This document shows, in pieces, positions 44,306 to 53,243 of a DNA stretch of 64,000 bases. Within the stretch, counting starts at the first letter, position 1, and each line of letters begins with the position of its first letter. Origin of the DNA: Chromatiaceae bacterium. Its GTDB lineage: Bacteria; Pseudomonadota; Gammaproteobacteria; Chromatiales; Chromatiaceae. A model generated the notes under the pieces. The model ran no database searches. It had not been told where the DNA came from and saw only the letters and a list, made by a program, of their open reading frames with translations. The position numbers and the translations under genes are program-made. The stretch covers positions 682,001 through 746,000 of the forward strand of contig JACKMK010000002.1 in the NCBI GenBank assembly GCA_024235395.1. Reading direction: 5' to 3'.

Positions 44306-45252
44306 AAGTGCAGCGTGCAATGTCAGTCTCGATCCTGCTGCTGGTCCTGCTCGCGCCCGCAGCGGCGGAACCGGACGAAGGGACCTTGTTGCGGGCTGCG
44401 CACGAGGGCAGGACCACGGATGTCGGGCGGTTGCTCGAATCGGGTACCGACGCCAATGCACGCAACACGCTCGGCAAGACAGCGTTGATGTTCGCTGCCG
44501 AAGAGGGTTACGAGGAGATCGTCGGACTGTTGTTGGAAAAAGGCGCCTACGTCAATGCGCAGACCAAATCCGGCTGTACCGCATTGTCGCTGGCTGCCGA
44601 GAATGGTCAGCTGCGCGTCGTCGAGCAGTTGTTGCACAGCCGTGCCGACGTGTCGATCAAGACGCGCGCTGGAGAAACCCCGCTGTTCATGGCCGCGCGC
44701 AGCGGCGTGGTCGAGATCCTCAAACGGCTGGTCGATGCGGGCGGCGATCCCGGCGCCAGGGACCGACACGGTCGGACGGCACTGATGGCGGCGGCCGAGA
44801 ACGCGGAACCGGAAGCGGTGACTTTCCTATTGTCGCGCGGGGCCGTGCCGGATGCCGTGGATCGACACCACGCGAGTGCACTGATGTTTGCCGCAGCCGC
44901 GGGTCATCGTGCGGTGGTCGAGGCGTTGATCAGTGGCGGTGCGCCACTCGACCAACGCGACGATCTCGGTTCGACAGCGTTGCTGTGGGCCGCGGAGCTC
45001 GGTCGCGTGGATTCGACCGACGCGTTGCTGGAGGCCGGCGCGGACGTCAACGCGCGCAACAACGAAGGATGGACCGCGCTGTTCGAGGCCGCCTACAACG
45101 GTCACGCCGAGGTGGTCGAGGCACTGCTCGCCCGGCATGCCGACACGCTGATCAAGGATACGGCCGGCATGGCAGCGGCCGACTATGCCGCGGATCGTGG
45201 GCACCCGGCGATCGCATCGCGGCTACGTCAGGCGGGGCCACGGCAGGAGTGA
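44302..45252 (+). CDS. Secreted ankyrin-repeat protein
   Basis: A 316-residue protein with a signal peptide (MKVQRAMSVSILLLVLLAPA, cleavage near AAAE) and about eight ankyrin repeats. Repeats are recognisable by the G-x-TAL-x-x-AA-x-x-G pattern: GKTALMFAAEEG, GCTALSLAAENG, GETPLFMAARSG, GRTALMAAAENA, ASALMFAAAAG, GSTALLWAAELG and GWTALFEAAYNG. Such proteins act as binding scaffolds. The start overlaps the cytochrome stop (ATGA), so the two are coupled; a periplasmic partner role is inferred. It is not a eukaryote-like effector with a secretion tail as far as seen. Confidence 0.88.
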   Translation: MKVQRAMSVSILLLVLLAPAAAEPDEGTLLRAAHEGRTTDVGRLLESGTDANARNTLGKTALMFAAEEGYEEIVGLLLEKGAYVNAQTKSGCTALSLAAENGQLRVVEQLLHSRADVSIKTRAGETPLFMAARSGVVEILKRLVDAGGDPGARDRHGRTALMAAAENAEPEAVTFLLSRGAVPDAVDRHHASALMFAAAAGHRAVVEALISGGAPLDQRDDLGSTALLWAAELGRVDSTDALLEAGADVNARNNEGWTALFEAAYNGHAEVVEALLARHADTLIKDTAGMAAADYAADRGHPAIASRLRQAGPRQE

Positions 45253-45286
45253 CCGCCAAGCGCCGTCGTCGCTGATCCCCACCTGA

Positions 45287-46870
45287 TCAGGCGGCGCTGC
45301 GGAACGGACTGCGGCGCAGTCGACTGTGCACCTTGAGCGGCCGCAGCAGCAGCGATTTCGCGGTCATCGCTTCCGGTTGTTCCATGCCCATCAGTTGCAG
45401 CACGGTCGGCGCGATGTTCGACAGGCCGCCGACGCACGACAACTGCCAGGTGTCCTCGTCCATCACCAGGCAGGGGACCGGGTACACGGTGTGCTGGGTG
45501 TGCGGCTCGTCGGACAGCGGGTCGATCATCTCCTCGCAGTTACCGTGGTCGGCCGTCAGTATGACCGAATAGTCCGCGGCAACCGCCGCACCCAGCACCC
45601 GACCGACTTCCCGATCCAACGTCTCGACCGCCGCGATCACCGCGTCGCGCTCGGCGGTATGGCCCACCATGTCGCCGTTTGCGAAGTTCACCAGGATGAA
45701 GCCGTAGCGCGCGCTTTCGATCGCGTCGACGACTGCATCGGCGACCTTGGTCGCGCTCATCTCCGGCTGCTGATCGTAGGTGCTCACCTGCGGCGAGGGT
45801 ACGACGTGTTGGCTCTCGGCCGGATATGGCTCGGCGCGCTGGCCGTTGAAGAAGAACGTCACGTGCGCGTACTTCTCGGTCTCGGCGCAACGGAACTGGG
45901 CGATGCCATGCGCGCTGACGACCTCGCCGAGCGTGGTGGCCGGGCGCTCCGGCAGGAACGCATAAGGGAGATCGTAGCGCTCATCGTAGGCCATCAGGCA
46001 GGTGACCCGGTTGAGTGGTGCGTCGCGGCGATCGAAGCCGTCGAAATCCGGCAGCCCCAGTGCGGCGACCAGCTGTCGCGGCCGATCCTTGCGGAAGTTG
46101 AAGAACACCACTTCGTCGTCGGCCCCGACCGGTTGGAACGGTGGCAGCAGGATCGGCTGGATGAACTCGTCGTTGTCGCCCGCCGCGTGCGCCGCCCGGA
46201 TCGCGCTCTCCGGGGTCAGGGCGTGGTGACCCTCGCCGTGTACCAGTGCCCGCCAGGCCTTCTCGGTGCGATCCCAGCGCCGGTCCCGGTCCATCGCGTA
46301 GTAACGTCCCATCACGCTGGCGATCGCACCGCCGGCTTCGTGCAACGCAGGTTCCACGTCGGGCAGGAAATCCGGCGCCGAGCGCGGTGCCGTGTCGCGG
46401 CCATCAGTGATCATGTGCAGCAGGGGTCTCACGCCGTGCTGGTGGCAAAGGTCGATCAGCGCCCCAAGATGCTTGAGGCTCGAATGTACGCCCCCGTCTG
46501 AGACCAGACCGAGCAGGTGCAGCGGACGCCCGGCGGCAGCCGCACGCTCGACCGCCGCCAACAACGCCGGATTGCGGAAGAACTCGCCCTGGTCGATCGC
46601 ATCGTCGATGCGCACGATGTCCTGGCGGACGATGCTGCCGCAACCCAGCGTCAGGTGTCCGACCTCCGAGTTGCCCATCTGTCCGTCGGGCAGGCCGACG
46701 GCCGGCCCCGAAGCGTGCAGCGCGGTGTGCGAATAGCGGGCGAAATAGGCGTCCAGATTCGGCGTGTTGGCGAGTGCGACCGCGTTGTTCAGACGTCCTG
46801 GATTGATGCCGAAACCGTCCATGATCACCAACACCACGGGACGGCGGGGAACACCGTTGAATCTGCTCAT
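45287..46870 (-). CDS. gpmI: 2,3-bisphosphoglycerate-independent phosphoglycerate mutase
   Basis: A 527-residue cofactor-independent mutase interconverting 3- and 2-phosphoglycerate, with two manganese ions. The alkaline-phosphatase-like fold shows VVLVIMDGFGINPGRLNNAV, the phosphoryl-accepting Ser68 in MGNSEVGHLTLG, GDGGVHS-type SDGGVHSSLKHLGALI, and the metal sites NFANGDMVGHTAERDAVIAA and TADHGNCEEMID. It is divergent from ppdK across 378 bp; both enzymes act in lower glycolysis/gluconeogenesis. The C-terminal 35 residues after the core (ALLLRPLKVHSRLRRSPFRS) are slightly longer than usual. Confidence 0.96.
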   Translation of the reverse strand: MSRFNGVPRRPVVLVIMDGFGINPGRLNNAVALANTPNLDAYFARYSHTALHASGPAVGLPDGQMGNSEVGHLTLGCGSIVRQDIVRIDDAIDQGEFFRNPALLAAVERAAAAGRPLHLLGLVSDGGVHSSLKHLGALIDLCHQHGVRPLLHMITDGRDTAPRSAPDFLPDVEPALHEAGGAIASVMGRYYAMDRDRRWDRTEKAWRALVHGEGHHALTPESAIRAAHAAGDNDEFIQPILLPPFQPVGADDEVVFFNFRKDRPRQLVAALGLPDFDGFDRRDAPLNRVTCLMAYDERYDLPYAFLPERPATTLGEVVSAHGIAQFRCAETEKYAHVTFFFNGQRAEPYPAESQHVVPSPQVSTYDQQPEMSATKVADAVVDAIESARYGFILVNFANGDMVGHTAERDAVIAAVETLDREVGRVLGAAVAADYSVILTADHGNCEEMIDPLSDEPHTQHTVYPVPCLVMDEDTWQLSCVGGLSNIAPTVLQLMGMEQPEAMTAKSLLLRPLKVHSRLRRSPFRSAA

Positions 46871-47248
46871 TGACTACACTGCCTCATCTGACGAGGCGCT
46901 GCCGGCCGCGAATGCCTGATGCGACGAGGCAGCGCTGTTCAACAAATAATAGACACGATTCGTGCCAGGGGTCTGCAGCGGGAAACCCGACGCTGTGACC
47001 GGTTTTTTGCGCATCAGTGCAGTGCGTCGGCGTCGCCGATGCTTCATGCCGGTGCGCGACGCGATCCTGTCACACAGCGGTGCCGGATACGTGGCATCCT
47101 TCGGCAGCGGGCCATCGGTTATTTGACGCTGGTCACTTAAGTCGCATTTGTAGGCGCCGGATCGTCCGGGGCCTGTAACGGCACGCGGAAAGCGTGCTAA
47201 ATAGCAACGCGTCCGGACGGGGCAGTAAACACAAAGGAAGGGGGTCAG
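46871..47248. other. gpmI-ppdK divergent intergenic region
   Basis: 378 bp with no gene. Candidate ppdK promoter: TTGACG (47123-47128) and a weak TTTGTA at about 18 bp. Downstream a leader of about 90 bp contains the arms CGCGTCCGGACG and GGCGCCGGATCGTCCGGGGCC, which can form a hairpin, and a strong AAAGGAAGGGGG ribosome-binding site. A minus-strand promoter for gpmI is not clear; TTGACTACACTGCCTC near 46871 is on the wrong strand. I see no regulatory motif that I can name. Confidence 0.4.
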
Positions 47249-50050
47249 GTGAGTACTCAATTGGCGGGAAACGATCAGGCGAACACGCAAGCGGCGGGTC
47301 ACAAATGGGTGTATGCGTTCTCGGAAGGTGACGGCAGCGACAAGAAACTGCTGGGGGGCAAGGGCGCCAATCTGTGCGAGATGACGCAGATCGGTCTGAA
47401 CGTGCCGCCCGGGTTCGTGATCACCACCGAGGCCTGCCTGCATTTCCTGGATTCCGGCACCAAGACGGTCCCGGACGACATGATGAGCCAGGTCCGCGAG
47501 CATATGGCGCGCGTCGAGGCGGCGACCGGAAAGGGGTTCGGTGATCCGGCGAATCCATTGTTGGTTTCGGTGCGCAGCGGTTCGGCGATGTCGATGCCGG
47601 GGATGATGGACACGATTCTCAACCTCGGTCTGAACGCCGAGACCTTGCAGGGCGAGATCCGCCAGACCGGCGATCCGCGATTCGGTTACGACGCTTACCG
47701 GCGTTTCATCCAGCTGTTCGGCAAGGTCGCGATGGGCGTACCCGACGAGTTGTTCGACAGGGAGTTCGACCAGGTCAAGCAGGCGGCCAATGTCAAAGAG
47801 GATGTCGGTCTGTCGGCGGAAGATCTGAAAGACATCAGCGGTCGCTTCCTGCGGGTGTTCCAGGAACACACCGGTCGCCCCTTCCCCGAAGACCCGTACG
47901 AGCAGCTGGAGATCGCGATCAAGGCGGTGTTCGGCTCCTGGATGGGCAAGCGCGCGGTCGACTATCGGCGCGAGTTCAAGATCACCCCGGACATGGCCAA
48001 CGGCACCGCGGTGAACGTCTGCACCATGGTGTTCGGTAACCGTGGCAACGATTCCGCGACCGGCGTTGCATTCACCCGCAACCCCGGGACCGGCGAAGAC
48101 AAGCTGTACGGCGAGTATCTGGTCAACGCCCAGGGCGAGGACGTCGTGGCGGGCATCAGAACGCCGAAACCTATCCATCAGCTCGCGGTCGAGATGCCCG
48201 AGATGGCGCGTCAGCTCGACCAGCTGCGCGATCGCCTGGAGTCTCATTACAAGGAGATCCAGGATTTCGAGTTCACGATCGAGCGCGGGGTCCTGTACTG
48301 CCTGCAGACACGCAACGGCAAGATGAACGCGGTGGCGATGGTGCGCACCTCGGTCGAGATGGTGAACCAGGGCCTGATCACCAAGGAGCAGGCACTGCTG
48401 CGCATCAACCCGATGCACCTCGAGCAGATGCTGTATCCGCGCCTCAATCCGGGTTTCAAGGGCGAGCCGATGGCCCAGGGCCTGCCGGCGTCACCGGGCG
48501 CGGCATCGGGTTACGCGGTGTTCGACGCGGATCGCGCCGAGGTGCAGGGCAAGGACATGGGACGCCCGGTGATCCTGGTGCGCGAGGAGACCAAGCCCGA
48601 GGATATCCATGGCTTCTTCGCCTCGCAGGGCATCCTCACCAGTCGTGGCGGCAAGACCTCGCACGCCGCGGTGGTCGCACGCGGCATGGGCAAACCGTGC
48701 GTCGCCGGCGCCGAGGGCATCCATGTCGATGTGCAGCGACGCGAGGCGCACGTCGGATCGCACGTGATCCGCGAGGGCGAGATGATCACGATCGACGGGT
48801 CCAGCGGCAACGTCTACTTGGGTCAGGTGCCGATGGTCGAGCCGGAATTCTCCGATGAGCTGAAACGCCTGCTGCAGTGGGCGGACGAGTTCGCCTATCT
48901 GCGCGTGATGGCGAATGCCGACACGCCGGAAGATGCGGCGCGCGCGTTGAAGTTCGGCGCGCGCGGCATCGGCCTGTGCCGCACCGAACGCATGTTCAAC
49001 GCGGTCGACCGTCTGCCGGTGGTGATCGAGATGATCGTCGCCGATACGCTCGAGCAACGCCAGGCCGCATTGGATCGCCTGCTGCCGATGCAGCGTGGGG
49101 ATTTCCGTGCATTGTTCGAGACCATGGCACCGCGTCCGGTCACGATCCGTCTGCTCGATCCGCCGATCCACGAGTTCCTGCCCAGCGAGCGCCAGTTGCA
49201 GAGTGACATCGAACGACTGATGCACCTGCGTGATTCGGTGCAGGGCGTCGAGGTGCTGGCGGGATCCCTGATGCTGCTGGAGAGCGAGATGGCCAAATCC
49301 GGTCGCGATTCGATCAAGCAGATCGTCAGCCTGGAGATGGTCGAGGCGACCCTGGCGAAGAAAGAGCAGATGCTGCGCAAGGTGCGTGCGCTGACCGAGG
49401 TCAACCCGATGCTCGGTCATCGCGGCGTGCGTCTCGGGATCACCTTCCCGGAGATCTACCGGATGCAGATCCGTGCGATCCTCGAGGCCGAGGCCGAGTG
49501 CCTGAGCAAAGGGCTCGAGGTGCATCCGCAGATGATGGTGCCGCAGGTGTGTACCGCCGAGGAACTTCGCTGGATCAAGAAGTATGTCGACGAGATCCGC
49601 GCCGAGGTCGAGCAGAAGACCGGACAGACATTGACCTGCCGCTTCGGCACCATGATCGAGGTGGTACGTGCCTGTATGCGTGCCGAGTGTCTCGCCGGAG
49701 AGGCTGACTTCTTCTCGTTCGGCACCAACGACCTCACCCAGGCGACGTTCTCGTTTTCGCGTGAAGATGCCGAGAACAAGTTCCTGCCGATGTACAACGA
49801 GCGCGGCATCCTGCACGACAACCCGTTCGAGGTGCTGGACACCAAGGGCGTGGGCAAGTTGATGGAACTCGCGGTGCAGTGGGGGCGTTCGGCGAAGTCG
49901 GAACTCTCGGTAGGGATCTGCGGCGAACACGGCGGGCATCCGTCATCGATCGCGTTCTGTCACAAGGCCGGCCTCAACTATGTCTCCTGTTCGGCCCCGC
50001 GCGTACCGGTCGCGCGCCTGGCCGCGGCGCACGCGGCGCTGAGCAGCTGA
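47249..50050 (+). CDS. ppdK: Pyruvate, phosphate dikinase
   Basis: A 933-residue PPDK, interconverting PEP, AMP and PPi with pyruvate, ATP and Pi; PPi-linked and reversible, it can serve in glycolysis or in gluconeogenesis. The N-terminal ATP-grasp domain opens with LLGGKGANLCEMTQIGLNVP; the swivelling phosphohistidine is His472 in SRGGKTSHAAVVARGMGKPC; the C-terminal PEP barrel contains CRTERMF, and the catalytic Cys914 lies in YVSCSAPRVPVARLAAAHAA. GTG 47249 follows a strong purine-rich ribosome-binding site. It stands alone as a transcription unit and converges with the amidotransferase gene downstream. Confidence 0.95.
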   Translation: MSTQLAGNDQANTQAAGHKWVYAFSEGDGSDKKLLGGKGANLCEMTQIGLNVPPGFVITTEACLHFLDSGTKTVPDDMMSQVREHMARVEAATGKGFGDPANPLLVSVRSGSAMSMPGMMDTILNLGLNAETLQGEIRQTGDPRFGYDAYRRFIQLFGKVAMGVPDELFDREFDQVKQAANVKEDVGLSAEDLKDISGRFLRVFQEHTGRPFPEDPYEQLEIAIKAVFGSWMGKRAVDYRREFKITPDMANGTAVNVCTMVFGNRGNDSATGVAFTRNPGTGEDKLYGEYLVNAQGEDVVAGIRTPKPIHQLAVEMPEMARQLDQLRDRLESHYKEIQDFEFTIERGVLYCLQTRNGKMNAVAMVRTSVEMVNQGLITKEQALLRINPMHLEQMLYPRLNPGFKGEPMAQGLPASPGAASGYAVFDADRAEVQGKDMGRPVILVREETKPEDIHGFFASQGILTSRGGKTSHAAVVARGMGKPCVAGAEGIHVDVQRREAHVGSHVIREGEMITIDGSSGNVYLGQVPMVEPEFSDELKRLLQWADEFAYLRVMANADTPEDAARALKFGARGIGLCRTERMFNAVDRLPVVIEMIVADTLEQRQAALDRLLPMQRGDFRALFETMAPRPVTIRLLDPPIHEFLPSERQLQSDIERLMHLRDSVQGVEVLAGSLMLLESEMAKSGRDSIKQIVSLEMVEATLAKKEQMLRKVRALTEVNPMLGHRGVRLGITFPEIYRMQIRAILEAEAECLSKGLEVHPQMMVPQVCTAEELRWIKKYVDEIRAEVEQKTGQTLTCRFGTMIEVVRACMRAECLAGEADFFSFGTNDLTQATFSFSREDAENKFLPMYNERGILHDNPFEVLDTKGVGKLMELAVQWGRSAKSELSVGICGEHGGHPSSIAFCHKAGLNYVSCSAPRVPVARLAAAHAALSS

Positions 50051-50080
50051 TCCGCTGAAGTGCGGTCGCCTGGCCCCGGG

Positions 50081-51976
50081 TCAGGCGGCCGCCAGATGGC
50101 GTTCGCTCAGCGCGAACATCAGCAGTGCCCACATCACGACACTGTTGTCACGCCGTCCGCTGTCGTGCTGCTGCTGCAGCTTGTGCAGGTATCCCGGGTT
50201 GAACAGCCCGTTTTCGGTCATCGCGGGTGCCAGCACCTCGCGGCGGTATTTCTCGCGCAGCGGTCCGCGGAACCACTCGGCCAACGGGATGGAGAAGCCC
50301 TGTTTGGGACGGTACATCACCTCATCCGGCAGGTAGGGCCGGAGGGCACGTTTGAACAGGTGCTTGCCATCGCCGCCGGACAGCTTCCACTCGGGCCGCA
50401 GACCGGACATCCACTCGACCAGCAGATGATCGAGCAGGGGTACCCGGACCTCGAGTGCATGCGCCATGCTGGCGCGGTCCACCTTGTGCAGAATGCCGAC
50501 CAGGAAGGTTTTCAGGTCCAGGTATTGCACCAGTGACAGCGGATGGTCGGTAGGTGCCTGGGCGGCGTGTTCGCGCAGTACCTGGACCGCGTTGTATCCG
50601 GCGAGTTCACGTTTCAGCTCGGTGCTGAACAGCGACGCGCGCTGTCCGTCGGTCATGCGCGAGACGCTGTGGAACCAGGCGCCGACGGTGTCGCGGGCGA
50701 GGGACTGGAAGGTCGTCTTGGCACGCAGGAACTGAGGCGCCCAGTCCGCTTTCGGGTACAGGGCGCCGAGTGGTCCGAACACCGTACGGCGCAGCGCCAG
50801 CGGCAGACGACTGCGCAGCTGTTCCTCCGCCAGGTGCAGGCGGTAGCGCCGGTAACCGGCGAGGTTCTCATCGCCGCCGTCGCCGGACAACGCCACCGTG
50901 ACGCGACGCCGGGCCGCTTCGCAGACGCGGTAGGTCGGCATCGCGGAGCTGTCGGCGAACGGTTCGTCGAAAAGCCAGCCCATCCTGTCGACCAGGTCGA
51001 AGTCGTCGGCCTTGACGGTGTCGGTCTGATGGTCGGTGTGATAACGCTCGGCGACCTTGCGTGCATGCTCGGTCTCGTCGAACGCCGCGACGTCGAAGCC
51101 GATCGCGCAGGTCTTGACCGGCTGCTGTATCAGGCCGGCCATCATCGCGACGATCGCACTGGAGTCGACGCCGCCGGACAGGAATGCGCCCAGCGGCACC
51201 TCGGCCACCAGCCGCACGGCGACCGCCTCGCGCAGGCGCTCGATCAATTCCTGTTCGGCATCGGCCTGGTCGGTCACGCCGTTGTCCGCAAAAGGGATGT
51301 CCCAGTACCGGTTGCTGCGCGGCAGGGTCGACTGACCCTGTTCGATCAACAGGGTGTGGCCGGGGGGGAGCTTGCGCACCGCGTCGAAGATCGTGCGCGG
51401 CTCGGGAATGTAACCGTAGGCGAAGTAGTCCTCGATGGCGCGCGGGTCACGGGCGCGTGGCAACTTCGGGTGTGGCAGCAGGGCCTTGAGTTCGGATCCG
51501 AAGACCAGGTGACCGTTGGGCAGCAACGCATAGTACAGCGGCTTGATACCGAGCCGGTCGCGGGCCAGGAACAGGTGCCGCCGGCGTTGATCCCAGATCG
51601 CGAACGCGAACATGCCGCGCAGGCGTTGCACGCACGCCGGTCCCCACGCCTGCCAGGCGTGGAGTATGACCTCGGTGTCGGAATGCGTGCGGAAACGGAA
51701 CCCCAGTGCTTCCAACTCCGGGCGCAGCGCGGTGAAGTTGTAGATCTCGCCATTGAATACGATCGCCAACGAGCGGTCGTCGTTGAACAGCGGTTGCTGG
51801 CCGCTGGCGATGTCGATGATCGACAGGCGACGATGACCCAGTGCGACACCTGGCTCGACATGAATGCCCGATTCGTCCGGGCCGCGGTGGGTGATCGCGT
51901 CGGTCATCCCGCGGATCAGTTCCGCAGGCGGTGGATCCATGCCCCGAGTGTCAAAGATTCCGGCAATACCACACAT
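50081..51976 (-). CDS. Asparagine synthase-like amidotransferase, XrtA (exosortase A) system type
   Basis: A 631-residue class-II glutamine amidotransferase. The N-terminal nucleophile Cys2 (MCGIAGIFDTRGMD) and GQQPLFNDDRSLAIVFNGEI of the glutaminase domain are followed by the ATP-binding synthetase domain (AFLSGGVDSSAIVAMMAGLI). Size and sequence fit the amidotransferase group that travels with exosortase A loci (TIGR03108 type, from memory) more than plain AsnB. It follows the glycosyltransferase by 6 bp. Probably amidates a sugar residue of the exopolysaccharide to which PEP-CTERM sorting is linked; the exosortase gene itself is not in the window. Confidence 0.82.
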   Translation of the reverse strand: MCGIAGIFDTRGMDPPPAELIRGMTDAITHRGPDESGIHVEPGVALGHRRLSIIDIASGQQPLFNDDRSLAIVFNGEIYNFTALRPELEALGFRFRTHSDTEVILHAWQAWGPACVQRLRGMFAFAIWDQRRRHLFLARDRLGIKPLYYALLPNGHLVFGSELKALLPHPKLPRARDPRAIEDYFAYGYIPEPRTIFDAVRKLPPGHTLLIEQGQSTLPRSNRYWDIPFADNGVTDQADAEQELIERLREAVAVRLVAEVPLGAFLSGGVDSSAIVAMMAGLIQQPVKTCAIGFDVAAFDETEHARKVAERYHTDHQTDTVKADDFDLVDRMGWLFDEPFADSSAMPTYRVCEAARRRVTVALSGDGGDENLAGYRRYRLHLAEEQLRSRLPLALRRTVFGPLGALYPKADWAPQFLRAKTTFQSLARDTVGAWFHSVSRMTDGQRASLFSTELKRELAGYNAVQVLREHAAQAPTDHPLSLVQYLDLKTFLVGILHKVDRASMAHALEVRVPLLDHLLVEWMSGLRPEWKLSGGDGKHLFKRALRPYLPDEVMYRPKQGFSIPLAEWFRGPLREKYRREVLAPAMTENGLFNPGYLHKLQQQHDSGRRDNSVVMWALLMFALSERHLAAA

Positions 51977-51982
51977 GTTGCG

Positions 51983-53149
51983 TCAATGCGCGATGCCGCG
52001 CTGTTGCATGAGTCGGTCGTACACGCCGCCGTAGGCGGCGATCATCTGCTTCATACTGAATTGCTCGGCCACGCGCCGGCAACCGGCGTCGCCGTGGCGC
52101 TGCCGCAGATCCGGATCTCCTGCGTACCCGGCCATCTGATCGGCGAGCGCCTGTGCGTCGCCGGCCGGCACCCGTACCCCGGTGCGACCGGCCTCTACCA
52201 GTTCGGCGTTGCCGCCAACGTCGGTCGCGATCACCGGCAGGCCACTGGCCATCGCCTCGAGAATCGTATTCGAGATACCTTCGGCGAGCGAGGGCAGCAC
52301 GAACACGTCGAAGGCACGCATCAGCTCGGGTATGTTGTCCGCGCTGCCGGGCAGCCAGGCCTGCCCGCTGAGTCCCGCGTCCGCGAGCATCGCCAGGCAC
52401 GGGTCCCGCAGCGGACCGTCGCCGACCATCACCAGGCGCATGCGCCCGGCCAGTTCCGGCCGCTGTTGGCAGAGCGCGATGAACGCGGCCGTCAGATTCC
52501 CCTGATCCTTGACCCCGTGCATGCGCCCGACCGTACCGAAGACGACGTCGCCGCCCGCCGCGAAACCGGGAGGGAGAACCGTGCTGCGTCCGGCATGAAA
52601 GCGGGCGTTGTCGACCCCGTTGTAGATGCGGCTCACCTTGTCCGCGGCGATCCCGACACGTCGCACCAGGTAGTCTTCGAGTTCCCGCGACAGGGCGATG
52701 AACCGTTGCACCAGCGGACTGTGCAGGCGGCGCAGCCAGCGATAGCCGCGGCGGCTGCCGTCCGGGTCGCTGACGTCCCAACCGTGTTCGCCGTGCACCC
52801 GGCACGGGACGCGTGCCAGCCAGGCCGGGATCTGCGCCTCCAGGCATCCGATGTTTCGACTGTGCACGACGGTCGGACGGATTTCGCGAAACAGCTGGTA
52901 AAGACGACCCCACATCGCGAAGTCGTGGCCTGGGCGCTTGTGCATCTCGTAGATCGCGACATCACCACGCAGGATACGGTCACGGAACGCGGTCGCCTCG
53001 GTCAGACAGACAATGGCGTGGCGGTAACGGTCGGCGGGCATCTGGTTGACCAGGTTCACGACGCCGTTCTCGAGTCCGCCGACCTGCAGGCGGTAGATCA
53101 CATGGGCAATCAGCGGAGGCGCGTCGTCGCTGACGGCAGCAGGCGGCAA
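51983..53149 (-). CDS. Glycosyltransferase family 4, PEP-CTERM/XrtA-associated
   Basis: A 388-residue GT-B fold transferase. The N-terminal opening IAHVIYRLQVGGLENGVVNL is typical of the sugar transferase found in exosortase A loci (TIGR03088 type, from memory). The GT4 donor site is seen in FDVFVLPSLAEGISNTILEA (E-x7-E motif), with GLPVIATDVGGNAELVEAGR after it. It would extend a lipid-linked or surface polysaccharide. It is co-transcribed with the amidotransferase downstream. Confidence 0.85.
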   Translation of the reverse strand: MPPAAVSDDAPPLIAHVIYRLQVGGLENGVVNLVNQMPADRYRHAIVCLTEATAFRDRILRGDVAIYEMHKRPGHDFAMWGRLYQLFREIRPTVVHSRNIGCLEAQIPAWLARVPCRVHGEHGWDVSDPDGSRRGYRWLRRLHSPLVQRFIALSRELEDYLVRRVGIAADKVSRIYNGVDNARFHAGRSTVLPPGFAAGGDVVFGTVGRMHGVKDQGNLTAAFIALCQQRPELAGRMRLVMVGDGPLRDPCLAMLADAGLSGQAWLPGSADNIPELMRAFDVFVLPSLAEGISNTILEAMASGLPVIATDVGGNAELVEAGRTGVRVPAGDAQALADQMAGYAGDPDLRQRHGDAGCRRVAEQFSMKQMIAAYGGVYDRLMQQRGIAH

Positions 53150-53243
53150 GTTCGGGCCCCCAGAGGTTAGCGGACAGTGCAGGGTGGCGTGATTATCGCA
53201 GCCGCGCCGGCCCTGTGAAAGACCGGGCGCGGCATGCGCCCGA

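Noticed and set aside
50543..53170. 875-codon plus-strand frame opposite the amidotransferase and glycosyltransferase
   Set aside because: Antisense shadow spanning two well-supported genes and their junction.
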